Positions 49,201 to 59,439 of a stretch of DNA of 64,000 nucleotides are shown piece after piece. Each line of letters starts with the position of its first letter. Position 1 is the first letter of the stretch. Made by a program: the position numbers and the translations under genes. The stretch lies in contig OY754467.1 in the NCBI GenBank assembly GCA_963575645.1, positions 24,263,001-24,327,000 on the forward strand. The letters are read 5' to 3'. Below the pieces are notes generated by a model. The model was not told the DNA's origin, did no database searches, and saw only the letters and a list, made by a program, of their open reading frames with translations. The stretch comes from Xanthostigma xanthostigma (lineage: Eukaryota; Arthropoda; Insecta; Raphidioptera; Raphidiidae).

Positions 49201-50585
49201 CTATTAGGATATCTAACAATTTGATTGGTTGTTTTTGTTTTACTACCACCCGTACGTACGAACTTTCCGCATCGGTACGTGTAATCCCAGCAAGGAGTAA
49301 ATGTTAGACTTTGTGCCTTACAATTGATGACGAAAGTATGCACTTTCGATCGAGGTATGAAGAAAATACATGTTTTAACTTTCACTTTGTTTTCAATAAG
49401 TTTCCTATACCTACACGTGAACTTCCCAAGTAATGCAAGCAATATTAAGAGAAGATGAAAAATAAAGAATATCAGAATACGATGGAGTTATCATCACAGT
49501 CACATTTTTACTAACTCCCCAATATCTCTAACTAAATAATATATTTTATTATTGCGATATTTGCAATATTAACACGGCCTCTGTTTGTCATTTCATTTTC
49601 TTGTGGATTTTTTCTTTCACGGGAAAATGTGTTTGCAGAATATTTATGGGACTATCCGTCTACTTGTCTGTCTGTATTGGGATTACTCTAGAATGCCTGG
49701 ACTCATTGACGATTTGATTTGGTTGCGTTTGAGTTATAACAAATCTCCTGTCAAAATCTTAAAGCAAGCAAAGCGCTAAAATGATCATAATATATTTCTT
49801 TACCGCGATCGATAATGGCTGAAAAACTTTTAAAAGTACGCGTGTAATAATTTTGCCTCATATTGTGTGCTCAGAACATTCTGGGGTTACACACATGATC
49901 TTAACTGTGTATTATAAAATGAATCTGATTGCAGTGAAATAATCTGAAATATTAAAATCGTATTTCATCGGAAATCGATTTTTTTCTATAGTGAAAATAT
50001 TTTTTATTTTGTTCGTGTGTCCAGATGATCAGTCTATAATCCTAGTTCGCGACAAATATTGTTTTTTACAGGTACCTGAATCGAAACACTTCAAATGTAA
50101 TGTAATAAAAACATTGATAATAGAAGACATAGCTATTGAATTATGTAGACATACCACGCAAAATAGAAATTGTACAACAGGTGTTTTATGTTTGATTTTC
50201 GTATTCTGATATATATTATTATAAAATAGTAATAAAACTGGAAGAGATTGAGACGTAATTTCGTTTATAGACCAACAAACAAATGCTAACAACGAACACT
50301 CATGAATAGAGGGCGAATAACCGAGCATTCAGTGTTTGTGAGTTGCAGGTAATATCCTTATTGGTGCACGATTTTCACTCTTCTGCTTTTTGTGCAATGT
50401 TGCACTCTGGCTTTTTCCAATTATATTACGCGGTGTTTCCTAAAACATTAAATAACGTTTAACAAAACATTCTTTTGAATATCATTTCTGAAATAAAAGA
50501 TAAAAGATTGTTGACACGGTAGGATAAAATCGATTCATTAATTTGAATGTGTAATGAAACGTTGCAATGCACGTATAACGTATAC
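49201..50585. other. No gene recognised
   Basis: Non-coding AT-rich sequence. Short open frames on both strands (for example 49990-50330) overlap one another and resemble no protein. Confidence 0.5.
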
Positions 50586-50589
50586 TAGT

Positions 50590-51391
50590 ATCTGGGTGAC
50601 CGAGCTTTGCTCGGAAAGTTAAATAAAATACTGATATGCTGATATCGCCAAAACTTTGAGAACCGTAGGTTCTCTGGGGAAGCTTCACTTCCCTTTGTGG
50701 AGCCTACGTCTCCACCTTTGTTACAGTCTTACCTCGCGGGGCTGTGCCCCGCTCGGTTGTAAACGACACTAGTCAAGCCTTCGGCTCTCCATATAAGAAC
50801 TGTGAGTTCTCTGGAGAAGCTTCGCTTCCTTTTGTGGAGCAATAAGATATTGCTGAAACAGTTGACTATTTTGTGGAGAGGATTGTCGGCCCTTATGGCA
50901 ATCCGGTACTTGTAAAACTGATTCGCCGTCATCTTGATCTATGATATTGCATCTTTTGCTTCAAATTTAGGTTAAAAATTTATTTATTAAAATTACTCAC
51001 CTATAGGCTATACTTAATAATAATTGTTTTTAACTTTCTTTCAAATACGTATTTATTTTAAGTCTCACTTGGATAGTAATTAAAGATTAACTGTCATAAT
51101 ATTTTGAAAACAATTGTTTCATTGTTTGTATAAAATTCCAAAACCTACTTACAATATGTATTTTCATACGTCAAAAAATTGATTTTTATAATGATAAAAT
51201 TTGTAAGAAAACGATTTTTTCGACAGATGAGACCTAGCTAAAACGATTTTTTGCCCCCCAAAATCCCTTTTCAGTAAATTTCATCCAAATCGTTAGGGCC
51301 GTTTTCGAGAAAATATTTAGGGACATAGATAGGTACATAGGTACGTAGGTAGATACAAGATTAGCTCGTTTAATAATATAGGGATAAAGAC
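50590..51391 (+). mobile_element. Repeat with a string of micro-hairpins
   Basis: Between 50600 and 50830 at least eight short perfect hairpins follow one another: CCGAGC-TTT-GCTCGG (50600-50614), GAGAACC-GTA-GGTTCTC (50658-50674), GGGAAGCTTCACTTCCC (about 50677-50693), GTGGAGCCTACGTCTCCAC (50697-50715), GCGGGGC-TGT-GCCCCGC (50736-50752), AGCC-TTC-GGCT, AGAACT-GTG-AGTTCT and GAAGC-TTC-GCTTC. The downstream part (GGGCCGTTTTCGAGA, then ACATAGGTACGTAGG and GCTCGTTTAATAATATA, about 51295-51391) resembles the tail of a known lepidopteran repeat type. No protein. Confidence 0.65.
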
Positions 51392-51723
51392 GTTATGATA
51401 AAATTTTACGGGATACAAGGCTAAAAATTAAAAAATATTTTTTATTCACTAAAACATTCTTTAATGGCCAACGTTGCGGCAAATTTTTTTTTTTTTGCTT
51501 CTTCAGGATCTTAAAACATTCAGCGAAAAGTCACAGCAATAAAAGAGTAATTATAGAGTATAGATTTAAAATCAATTTCGTCAACTGTGACATTTCGCTA
51601 AATGTTTTAAGGTCCTGAAGAAGACAAAAAATATTGCTGTAACGTTGGCCATTAAAGAATGTTTTAGTGAATAAAAATTGCTTTTAAATTTTTAGCTTTG
51701 TATCCCGTAAAATGTTATCATAT
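51392..51723. mobile_element. Foldback element
   Basis: TTATGATAAAATTTTACGGGATACAA at 51393 is answered near 51700 by its complement, with one or two differences. Inner blocks TTAATGGCCAACGTT, TTCTTCAGGA and AAAACATT are paired likewise. The loop is about 45 nt near 51540-51585. Confidence 0.8.
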
Positions 51724-51732
51724 CATTAGAAA

Positions 51733-51949
51733 AAAATATAGTTTAAAAAAAACTAAAAAACACGCTTTATATCGAACTAAAAAGTAAAAAATAATTGTTT
51801 TAAAATAAGCTTAAAAAGCGTTGGGCGCTCGATGTACGAAAATGTGGAACAAAGCGCCCAACGCTTTTTAAGCTTATTTTAAAACAATTATTTTTTACTT
51901 TTTAGTTCGATATAAAGCGTGTTTTTTAGTTTTTTTTAAACTATATTTT
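51733..51949. repeat. Perfect 97-bp inverted repeat, 23-nt loop
   Basis: 51733-51829 and 51853-51949 are exact reverse complements over 97 bp with no mismatch seen (tip AGCGTTGGGCGCT / AGCGCCCAACGCT). The loop is 51830-51852. Perfect identity implies a very recent origin or active homogenisation. Transcription across it would give one long uninterrupted hairpin RNA. Confidence 0.95.
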
Positions 51950-51968
51950 ATTTTTCACTTTTTAGTTT

Positions 51969-52267
51969 GAGGATCTATAAAAGAATTTATTAATCCTGGG
52001 GGTCCTAATAAGGATAATGGGAAACTGTTATCAAATTATTGCATTGTCATCGGTCCTTGATACGTATGCAAAGTTTCAAATTAATCAGACTTCGGGAAAT
52101 TGGTGAAAATAAAGCGTTTACTACAGAGGATCTATAAAAGAATTTATTAATCCTGGGGGTCCTAATAAGGATAATGGGAAACTGTTATCAAATTATTGCA
52201 TTGTCATCGGTCCTTGATACGTATGCAAAGTTTCAAATTAATCAGACTTCGGGAAATTGGTGAAAAT
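51969..52267 (+). repeat. Identical 142-bp direct repeat with 15-bp spacer
   Basis: 51969-52110 and 52126-52267 appear identical. The spacer AAAGCGTTTACTACA contains AAAGCGTTTA, a motif also found just downstream (52360) and as AAAGCGT in the arms of the adjacent palindrome. A recent tandem event at this locus is implied. Confidence 0.95.
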
Positions 52268-52288
52268 TATGCTCAAAGATTCCGTTAC

Positions 52289-52332
52289 ATGCATACATAC
52301 ATACATAATACATACATACATACATACATAGT
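52289..52332 (+). repeat. CATA microsatellite
   Basis: Runs of CATA/ACATA with one interruption (CATAATACATA). Confidence 0.9.
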
Positions 52333-52391
52333 TAGTTACAACCCAAACTAATATAAAGCGTTTAAAAAGTGTATTTTGTTGTATAAAAACG

Positions 52392-52450
52392 TTGCACTAT
52401 AGTGGGTACCTAAAGGTCATAGGTTCGATCCCGATGGTTGCTGTCATTTT
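52392..52450 (+). other. tRNA-like (box B) fragment
   Basis: GGTCATAGGTTCGATCCCG contains GGTTCGATCCC, the T-arm/box B sequence of tRNAs. TATAGTGGGTA upstream could be a degraded box A. No acceptor stem can be formed, so this is a relic of a tRNA-derived repeat, not a functional tRNA gene. Confidence 0.35.
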
Positions 52451-52781
52451 TATTATAAGTTATTTTTTTTTACAACATACCAGTTTTACTTCTGTAGTGT
52501 GTAGTGTAAAATTCGCAGCTACTTTTTTAGTTTCTAACAAAAGTGCACTGGAATTTAAAAAATGTAAATGTAATTTTTTTTGAGAATTAAAAACAGTTAT
52601 TTTTTATATTTAATTCCAAATTTTTAATTATTTGAGTTATCAAGCTTTCTTAACCGACTTGTGCTGTCACTTGGTGGACCACTGGACATACTCTTTTGGC
52701 GGACGTAGCTTTTCGACTTTTACTTTAATTTTTACTTAACGTTAATTTTATATTATCAAAAAAACTAAATTAGAAATTTTG
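52451..52781. other. No gene recognised
   Basis: AT-rich sequence leading into family C copy 3. Nothing identifiable. Confidence 0.5.
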
Positions 52782-53890
52782 AAAAAAACCACGACGAATG
52801 CAAACGTTGTAATTAAAAAAGGTTTTAATAAAATTTTAAAAACCTCCGACTAAAATAAGGTAAGTAACCAAAGAAAATCCGTCGGAGGCTGCCTTTCGCT
52901 GCCCTGAATTAAAAATAGGAAAATATCAATTGATTTCAATCATTCACATACTCTAAAATTGCAATATTTTAGTTCATTTCTGAGTAGCGAATGGCAGCCC
53001 CCGACGGATTTTCTTTTGTTACTTACCTCATTTCAGACGGGGGTTTTTAAAATTTTATAAGGTTCGTTGCAAGCAGCCAGCAAACGGTTTCGAAACCGTC
53101 ACCCGCATGCGCAGTAGCTAAAACGTGTTCTAAAATCGCCACTAACAGCTTCGTTTTACCTACTGCGCATGCGGGTGACGGTTTCGAAACCGTTCGCTGG
53201 CTGCTTGGAACGAACTTATTTAATCCTTTACAACGTTACATTCGTCGTGTGTTTTTTCATGATTTTTAATTTTGTTTTTTATTTTAAACTTTTTAGAGAT
53301 TTATTATTAATATCATTTAATTCTAATTTAGTTTTTTTCTATTACAATTTTTACATCAGTTGTGGGTTTTTCAAATTTTTATTAATTTTAAAATTTTTAG
53401 AGAAATATTACAAAATATTATTGTAGTAATAGGTACTTTTTTAGGCGCGTTGAGATTAAAATTTTTATTGTAACAGAAATGAATAAGAAACCCTTTATAC
53501 AAAACCGCGTCTGTATCGGTCAAACCGTTTCGAGTGCGCACACAAAAAGCAAACAAACAAACTCTCAAAGAATTTTATTTTTCTGTGGTACAGGCAACCG
53601 AGCATACGTTACTGTACAATACATGCCAACTTGCAGGTATTAAACTTGTGTTATTTACAAAACTGGTATTTTGAATTTATATGCCAATTGTGGTCAGATT
53701 TTTTTGAAATTTGATGGATTTATAGAAAATGATACACTGAACTCCAAATGCAAAAAAAAATGTTTCTATCTTTATTAGCTTAGAAACAACGCATGATTTT
53801 GTTTTCCCCAGATTTTTTTGTAGTGCAGCGCCTCCTTGCGAGTAACCATCATAACATCTATCTAAGAACCATCGTAGATGCTTTTAGTAC
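52782..53890. mobile_element. Family C element, copy 3, with MITE insert
   Basis: The inverted-repeat head AACCACGACGAATGC (52787) and the complement TTCGTCGTGTG (ending about 53251) bracket arms with AAAGAAAATCCGTCGG and GAATGGCAGCC. A 159-bp hairpin element interrupts the right arm at 53059-53217. Beyond it lie TTTTTAGAGATTTATT, AAACCGTTTCGAG, CAAACAAACAAACTC and, at 53820-53885, AAGAACCATCGTAGATG. These are family C blocks in a rearranged order relative to copy 2. Confidence 0.65.
53059..53217. mobile_element. 159-bp hairpin MITE inside family C
   Basis: 67-bp arms with about three mismatches and one indel. The end is AAGGTTCGTTGCAAGC against the complement of GCTTGGAACGAACTT. Each arm contains the perfect palindrome ACGGTTTCGAAACCGT and CCGCATGCGCAGTAG. 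The loop is about 25 nt. Comparison with family C copy 1 gives the empty site AAAATTTTATTTAATCC, so the target duplication is short (2-3 bp, AT or TAT). Confidence 0.85.
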
Positions 53891-53927
53891 AGTCAATCTG
53901 GCAAAAACCTCAACAAAACCACACAAA

Positions 53928-54723
53928 AAGGTGAAACTTGGTGAGTCGTTAGAGAATGATGAAAAAAAAGGTTACCTGGCAATGGCCACCTGGTACCTGT
54001 TCAAATAGTCAAAAAAAACTCAAAAATATTTTGAAATGCATTTTTCTCGAAAACTATGCATTTTACAGAAAAATTTATTGAACAAAAAATGTAGAGGGCA
54101 TCGTTATCTACAATTAATGTCATCAGTGCTATGTTGTACAACAAAAAATGTGCGCAGTAGGTGGCGCTAAAATGCCAAAAAAAGTGTTTTTCTACTTTTT
54201 TGCCCTGAAATTTTCATTTTTCAGTTACGATTCAAATGGAAAAATTGTTCCTTTTTATTTTTTAAACAACTTTTATTTCAACATTTTTTTCATACAACTT
54301 ACCGTTTCAGAGCTGCAGCTTGTTGAAGTGAAAATTCCATTTTGAAACGGTAAGTTGTATGAAAAAAATGTTGAAATAAAAGTTGTTTATAAAATAAAAA
54401 GGAACAATTTTTCCATTTGAATCGTAACTGAAAAATGAAAATTTCAGGGCAAAAAAGTGGAAAAACACTTTTTTTGGCAATTTAGCGCCACCTACTGCGC
54501 ACATTTTTTGTTGTACAACATAGCACTGATGACATTAATTGTAGATAACGATGCCTTCTACATTTTTTGTTTAATAAATTTTTCTGTAAAATGCATAGTT
54601 TTCGAGAAAAATTCATTTCAAAATATTTTTGAGTTTTTTTTGACTATTTGAACAGGTACTAGGTGGCCATTGCCAGGTAACCTTTTTTTCATCATTCTCT
54701 AATGACTCACCAAGTTTCACCTT
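53928..54723. mobile_element. Near-perfect palindrome, 382-bp arms, 33-nt loop
   Basis: 53928-54309 and 54343-54723 are reverse complements with scattered differences. The tip is ACCGTTTCA / TGAAACGGT and the outer end is AAGGTGAAACTTGG. Mirror-image open frames appear on both strands (each beginning MCAVGGAK), which is expected from a palindrome and does not indicate a gene. It abuts a second palindrome on its right with no gap. Confidence 0.9.
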
Positions 54724-55441
54724 CGGAAAAATTGGGGGAAAGCTGAATTTTTGCATGAACTTTCTTTTTGTGGTTCTAAACAATATCTTAAAAGTTCCCA
54801 CCGATACATATGTGCCGCTAAAAATGTTACCTACGCTGGTCAAAGATCACAAAAAAACGGTTTGTCATGAAAATCTCGTTAACGGTGACTTTTATAGAAA
54901 AATAGTGGTTATCAAATTTATAGCTTAGAAAATTGCCTACAAAAAAACAAAGTTATCTGTATTACTTTCTTCCGTAAGACTAAAATTACCAATTACGTAC
55001 GACGCACGTATGCAGCATGATGCCCGTTTTCCCACCTTGCGTTCATTCAATCGCTTAGTGAACCATTCCAGTTCAAGCATCCGCATGATGTATGTTGTAT
55101 GATGCATTGTATTCGTCCGTATAACAGCATCAAACGAATTGAAATGACATGAGAACCATAATCGTTACAACTTTTTAAATCAAATTTTATCGAAAGCCGT
55201 TAGTCTTACGAGAAATAGTAATGCTGTTTTTTGTAGGCAATTTTGTAAGCTACAAATTTGATAACCACTATTTTTTTTCAAAAGTCACCGTTAACGAGAT
55301 TTTTGCGAAAACTTGTTTTTTGTGACCTTTCATCCCACGTAACATTTTTAGCGGCACATGTATCCGGGAGGACTTTTGGTATATTGTTTAGAACCACGGA
55401 AGGAAAGTTCATGCAAAAATCCAGCGTCCCCTAATTGTTCC
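54724..55441. mobile_element. Palindromic element with unique 216-bp centre
   Basis: Arms 54724-54983 and 55200-55441 share TTTTTGCATGAACTTTC, GTGGTTCTAAACAATAT, GCCGCTAAAAATGTTAC, TCGTTAACGGTGACTTTT and GTAAGACTAA with complements. The centre (54984-55199) is more balanced in base composition (ACGTACGACGCACGTATG). The left outer end is cut off by the neighbouring palindrome. Confidence 0.8.
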
Positions 55442-55749
55442 ACTGTGAAATGTCTCTATTTCCTGTATTATACAGTTGATTATTATCAAAGAAGCTAATT
55501 AAAACCATTGCAACCAACCATAAAAAATCAAATATTAGGTACTTTAAAGCGAAGCCTATGGTTTCTTTTTAATGTAGTTAATATCGAATTTTTAAATAAT
55601 TTGTCTATTGAAAAAAAATTTTTTGCCGTTTATAATTTTTTTAAATGAATATTAGAATATTGCTACGTCTAAAGTTTCTCGATTGTTTACGTTTTTTTAA
55701 TTGAGAAATTTACTGGTTAGTTGTTACCTCACAACAATACAATATAAAT
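55442..55749. other. No feature recognised
   Basis: AT-rich spacer between two foldback elements. Confidence 0.5.
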
Positions 55750-56946
55750 TAGCGGAAACAGTTAAAGGATCAAAAAAAATTTCCAAATTTTTCGAGGTTT
55801 TTCAAGTGGCTGTATTTTCCTTAAAAATTGTCGTACTGGAATTTAAAAAAAAAGATTTTAAAGCTCGAAGTTTCTAGTTTTGAGATCTTATGATGAAAAA
55901 TTTTTTCAAGCAACGTGTTCTGCTCAATCCTAATGAATACCGAAGAAAAAAAATTTTCGAAATTTTTTCGGTTCTTTTTTTTGGTCTACGAACTTGGAAA
56001 AAAATTTTCCAACTTAACCACTATATGGATCGGATAACTTGTTCATTCAGCTTTAATTTGCTTTTTTGAAAAGTTCGATACGACCACTTCTCGCTGAGAT
56101 ATTATCGATCTTTGAATGGAAAAGGATCTCTTTGTCTTTAACCTTCAATATCTCAGCAACCACTAATCGCAGAAGAAAATTAAGGAGGGTTTTGAAATCT
56201 TGAATAAATTTCCCACAAAAATCAGCTGCGGTTTTTCGAAAAAAAAAATTTTTCTATTTTTAACATTAATTTGAAAAATCAAGGAAAAAAGGGCTTTTGG
56301 TGGCTTTTGGGATAATCAGGCGCTAAGTTGGAAATATCGAGAAAGCCAGTAATGTTGAGTGTGCCTTTTACAGTTCAATATGCCCTCAAAAACCTCACAA
56401 AGTTTCGATTCAATCCATCGAGCCGTTTTTTTGTTTTATTCGATCGAATTTTTGAAAAAAAATTAAAGGATCACGATTTTAACTTTAAATAATCTTTAAC
56501 AAAATGCAAAAAAAAATGTTTTTTTCAGTTTTTTTATGCATTTTTATTGGTCAAAATGTTTAAATTTATGCGAAAAAAAATTTGCAGAAGTGCACGCTCT
56601 AATGCATAAATTTCGCATAAATTTAAACAAAAAAGCAAATTAAAGCTGAATGAACAAGTTAGCCGATCCATATAGTGGTTAAGTTGGAAAAATTTTTTCC
56701 AAGTTCGTAGACCAAAAAAAAGAACCGAAAAAATTTCGAAAATTTTTTTTCTTCGGTATTCATTAGGATTGAGCGGAACACGTTGCTTGAAAAAATTTTT
56801 CATCATAAGATCTCAAAACTAGAAACTTCGAGCTTTAAAATCCTTTTTTTAAAATTCCAGTACAACAATTTTTAAGGGAAATACAGCCACTTGAAAAACC
56901 TCGAAAAATTTGGAAATTTTTTTTGATCCTTTAATTGTTTCCGCTA
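55750..56946. mobile_element. Foldback element with 318-bp arms
   Basis: 55750-56067 and 56629-56946 are equal-length inverted arms. The outer end is AGCGGAAACAGTTAAAGGATC against its near complement. Inner blocks are CGAAGTTTCTAGTTTTGAGATC, ACGTGTTC(T/C)GCTC and ACCACTATATGGATCGG. The 560-bp centre carries TCAATATCTCAGCAACCACT and an AATTTTT-rich part. It encodes no identifiable protein. Confidence 0.85.
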
Positions 56947-57554
56947 GTGTAGTTTACTTTACATCCCCTAGATAGATATCAAGTCTCGAAATCCTTTAAA
57001 AAATAAGATGTAAATTGATATTTAGCAGCATCTTTACAGGAATATGTTTTGTTGAATAATGTGCAAATTTATTCAACCGAATATTGTATACTATGCAAAG
57101 TAGTATATTACATAACAGAAGTTGTCAAACTTTGTATATAAGCAGAATTGATTTAAGGTACCTCAGTGTTGTGGTAAACAGTATAATCCTATTGAAAAAC
57201 CGCCCATGTTTATCCAACTATTGGAGAAAGTTACGATGCTAGTGAACGTCAATTTTTATCATTAACTTTCAGTGTTAAAACTATATTTAGTAACAGAATT
57301 CTATATTATACAGTGCGTTCGCCGAAAGTGGTAATAGTAAATAATTCGTGTATTCTATTAGATACAAAAAAAGTGTAAATATTGTTTTGTTCAACTCGAG
57401 ATTTACTATCGGAAACTGCTGAAGTATATTTTTTGTACTGCAAACTTAACCGGAAGTATACAATTCCTTATGGGACGTTATAGATATAAATGAAGAGGGC
57501 TAGAGAAAAAAACGTAAGAAAAAAGCGTTAGAAAAAAGTATATGAAAATAAGGT
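56947..57554. other. No gene recognised
   Basis: About 600 bp of AT-rich sequence without features. Confidence 0.5.
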
Positions 57555-59079
57555 AAAAAAACCGGTCAAGTGTGAGTCGGACTCGCACACGAAGGGTTCC
57601 GTACACTATGTACTTTTTAAATACTTTTGTAAAAGAAATAAGAGAGGCGCTATAACAATATGTAACCAGTGGGAGTATGCAAGTAGTTCGAAAATTTCAA
57701 GGCGTGAAATTTTACATAATTCACCCCGGCGTTTTTATATTATAAACACTTTTTTAACAAAAATTTCTTGTAGAATAAAATAATATAAAGTTTTGATAAA
57801 TATACCATTATATCAAATAACAACGTTATGGAAAATATCTCTGTTGCGCATGCGCCGATTTCCCAAAAAAAAAAGTACCTACAAAACTTTAGAATAATAA
57901 AACATTATAAAAAATACACTACTATTATATAAAAACAATGTTATAGCATATATCTCTTCTGCGCATGCGCCGCCTTTCCCCCTAAAACTTTTTACAAAAC
58001 TTTCTTTTAAAATAGAATAATAAACCATTATGACATATATACTATTATTATATAAAACAACGTCATTGCATATATTTCTTTTGCGCATGCGCCAATTTTT
58101 CCCAAAAAAATTTACAAAACTTTTGTAAACATAGATAGAATAATAAACCGTTATGAAAAGTATACCGTTATTATATAAAAAACAGCCTTATAGTATATAT
58201 TTCTTCTACGCATGCGTCGATTTTTTTCAAAAATTTATTTTACAAAACTCCTGTAAAACAAAATAATAAGCCGTTATGAAAAGTATACTATTATCTTAAA
58301 AAAACAACATTATAATATATATTTCTTTTGCGCTTGCGCCGACGTCTCTCAAAAACAATAGGCCTCTTCATATTTGCATATTAAACATCCTCCCAAAATT
58401 TGGTTTTATTCCGCTCATCCATGGTGTTGGAATGGTAAAAAATGTCAAAAATGACGTTTGCATCTGTCAAAGCAATATGTTCTAATAATTAATCAATTAG
58501 TTATTCAAATCGTTAACTCAGAAGGCTTTGCATTTCACAAAATACTAATGTCAAAAGACTGACTATTATTTGAAATGACATTCGTTTTTGAACAAATGCA
58601 ATCTTTTTTTTTAAGACAAAACATACGCAATATTTAAATTCCCATAGTACACTATGCAACAAACGAAGACAGACGATCCCCGTGTATGCTATGGATTAGA
58701 CAAAATTGAATTTATACATTATATTTCTATATAAAGCAGTATAAAAAAAGTGTTTCGACGAATTCTGTTATACAAAATCTATGTAAAATTTTCTCCTCTT
58801 TCGTTTAAGACAGGTCTCGAAACGATCTGATTTAAATTGAGCGAATTATAAGCAAAAAACTTAGTTTGCTCCTCTTTTGGGAGTTTTGGGGGGTTTTTAA
58901 TTATTTGTTGTTCTAGCGGCAATAGAAATACACACTCTGTGAAAATTTCAACTCTCTACCTATTACGGTTCTTGAGATACAGCCCGCTGACAGACAGACA
59001 GACGGACGGACAGACGGACAGCGGAGGCTTAGTAATAGGGTTCCGTTTGAGCACCTTTCGGGTACGGAACCCTAAAAAA
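57555..59079 (+). mobile_element. Lepidopteran GGTTCCGTA-type element with array and family B body
   Basis: The head is ACCGGTCAAG, GAGTCGGACTCG and AAGGGTTCCGTA (57561-57604). The tail is GACAGACAGACAGACGGACGG and GGTACGGAACCCTAAAAAA (58987-59079). Both ends are familiar from moth and butterfly genomes. Between them sit a five-unit tandem array (57774-58345) and a family B body in reverse orientation (58345-58870). No protein is coded. The long open frame near 58939-59394 crosses element boundaries and is not a gene. Confidence 0.8.
57774..58345 (+). repeat. Five-unit tandem array bearing GCGCATGCGC palindromes
   Basis: Units of 115-125 bp, each roughly AATAATAAACCGTTATG, then TATACTATTATTATATAAA, then a CG-rich palindrome and TTTACAAAACTTTT. 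Palindrome positions: 57845-57856, 57960-57971 and 58082-58093 (TGCGCATGCGCC), 58207-58218 (TACGCATGCGTC) and 58329-58340 (TGCGCTTGCGCC). In a very AT-rich region this CG-rich decamer is the best conserved part of the unit. Confidence 0.9.
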
Positions 59080-59085
59080 GACGGG

Positions 59086-59415
59086 TTGCACTCCGGGAGT
59101 GCCGGCAGAAGTGAAAACTTGAATATTAACGTCTTACGAATTTTCGATCAGGTCACGTGTCCTGACGCGAGTTTAACATTTTTTACCCATTACAAAAAAA
59201 GTGTACAAAAGTTTTCGTCTTACGAATTTTCGATCAGGTCACGTGTCCTGACGCGAGTTCATTTTTTACCCATTACAAAAAAAGTGTACAAAAGTTTTCG
59301 TCTTACGAATTTTCGATCAGGTCTTACGAATTTTCAATCTGACGCGAGTTTAACATTTTTTACCCATTACAAAAAAAGTGTACAACGCCGCTAAAGAAGT
59401 TTTCACTTCAAAAGA
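59086..59415 (+). mobile_element. Element with GAAGTGAAAACTT ends and a triplicated block
   Basis: GAAGTGAAAACTT at 59108-59120 and its complement at 59397-59409 are the ends. GCACTCCGGGAGTGC just before is itself a palindrome. The unit TCTTACGAATTTTCGATCAGGTC...ACCCATTACAAAAAAAGTGTAC, about 85 bp, occurs three times. The third copy has an extra partial TCTTACGAATTTTC. The GCCGCTAAAGAAGTTTTCAC end is common in Lepidoptera. Confidence 0.75.
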
Positions 59416-59439
59416 CGTAAATAAAAATCTGTTACGAAA

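Noticed and set aside
52392..52450. Functional tRNA gene
   Set aside because: Only the T-arm matches; no acceptor, D-arm or anticodon stem can be formed.
54148..54504. Pair of near-identical short proteins on opposite strands
   Set aside because: They are mirror images caused by the palindrome at 53928-54723.
57774..58345. CRISPR-like regular repeats
   Set aside because: The whole 120-bp unit is repeated with no unique spacers, and the context is a eukaryotic interspersed element.
58939..59394. Longest open frame of the window (about 151 codons)
   Set aside because: It crosses the end of one repeat into a triplicated block of another. The repeated peptide just mirrors the 85-bp repeats.
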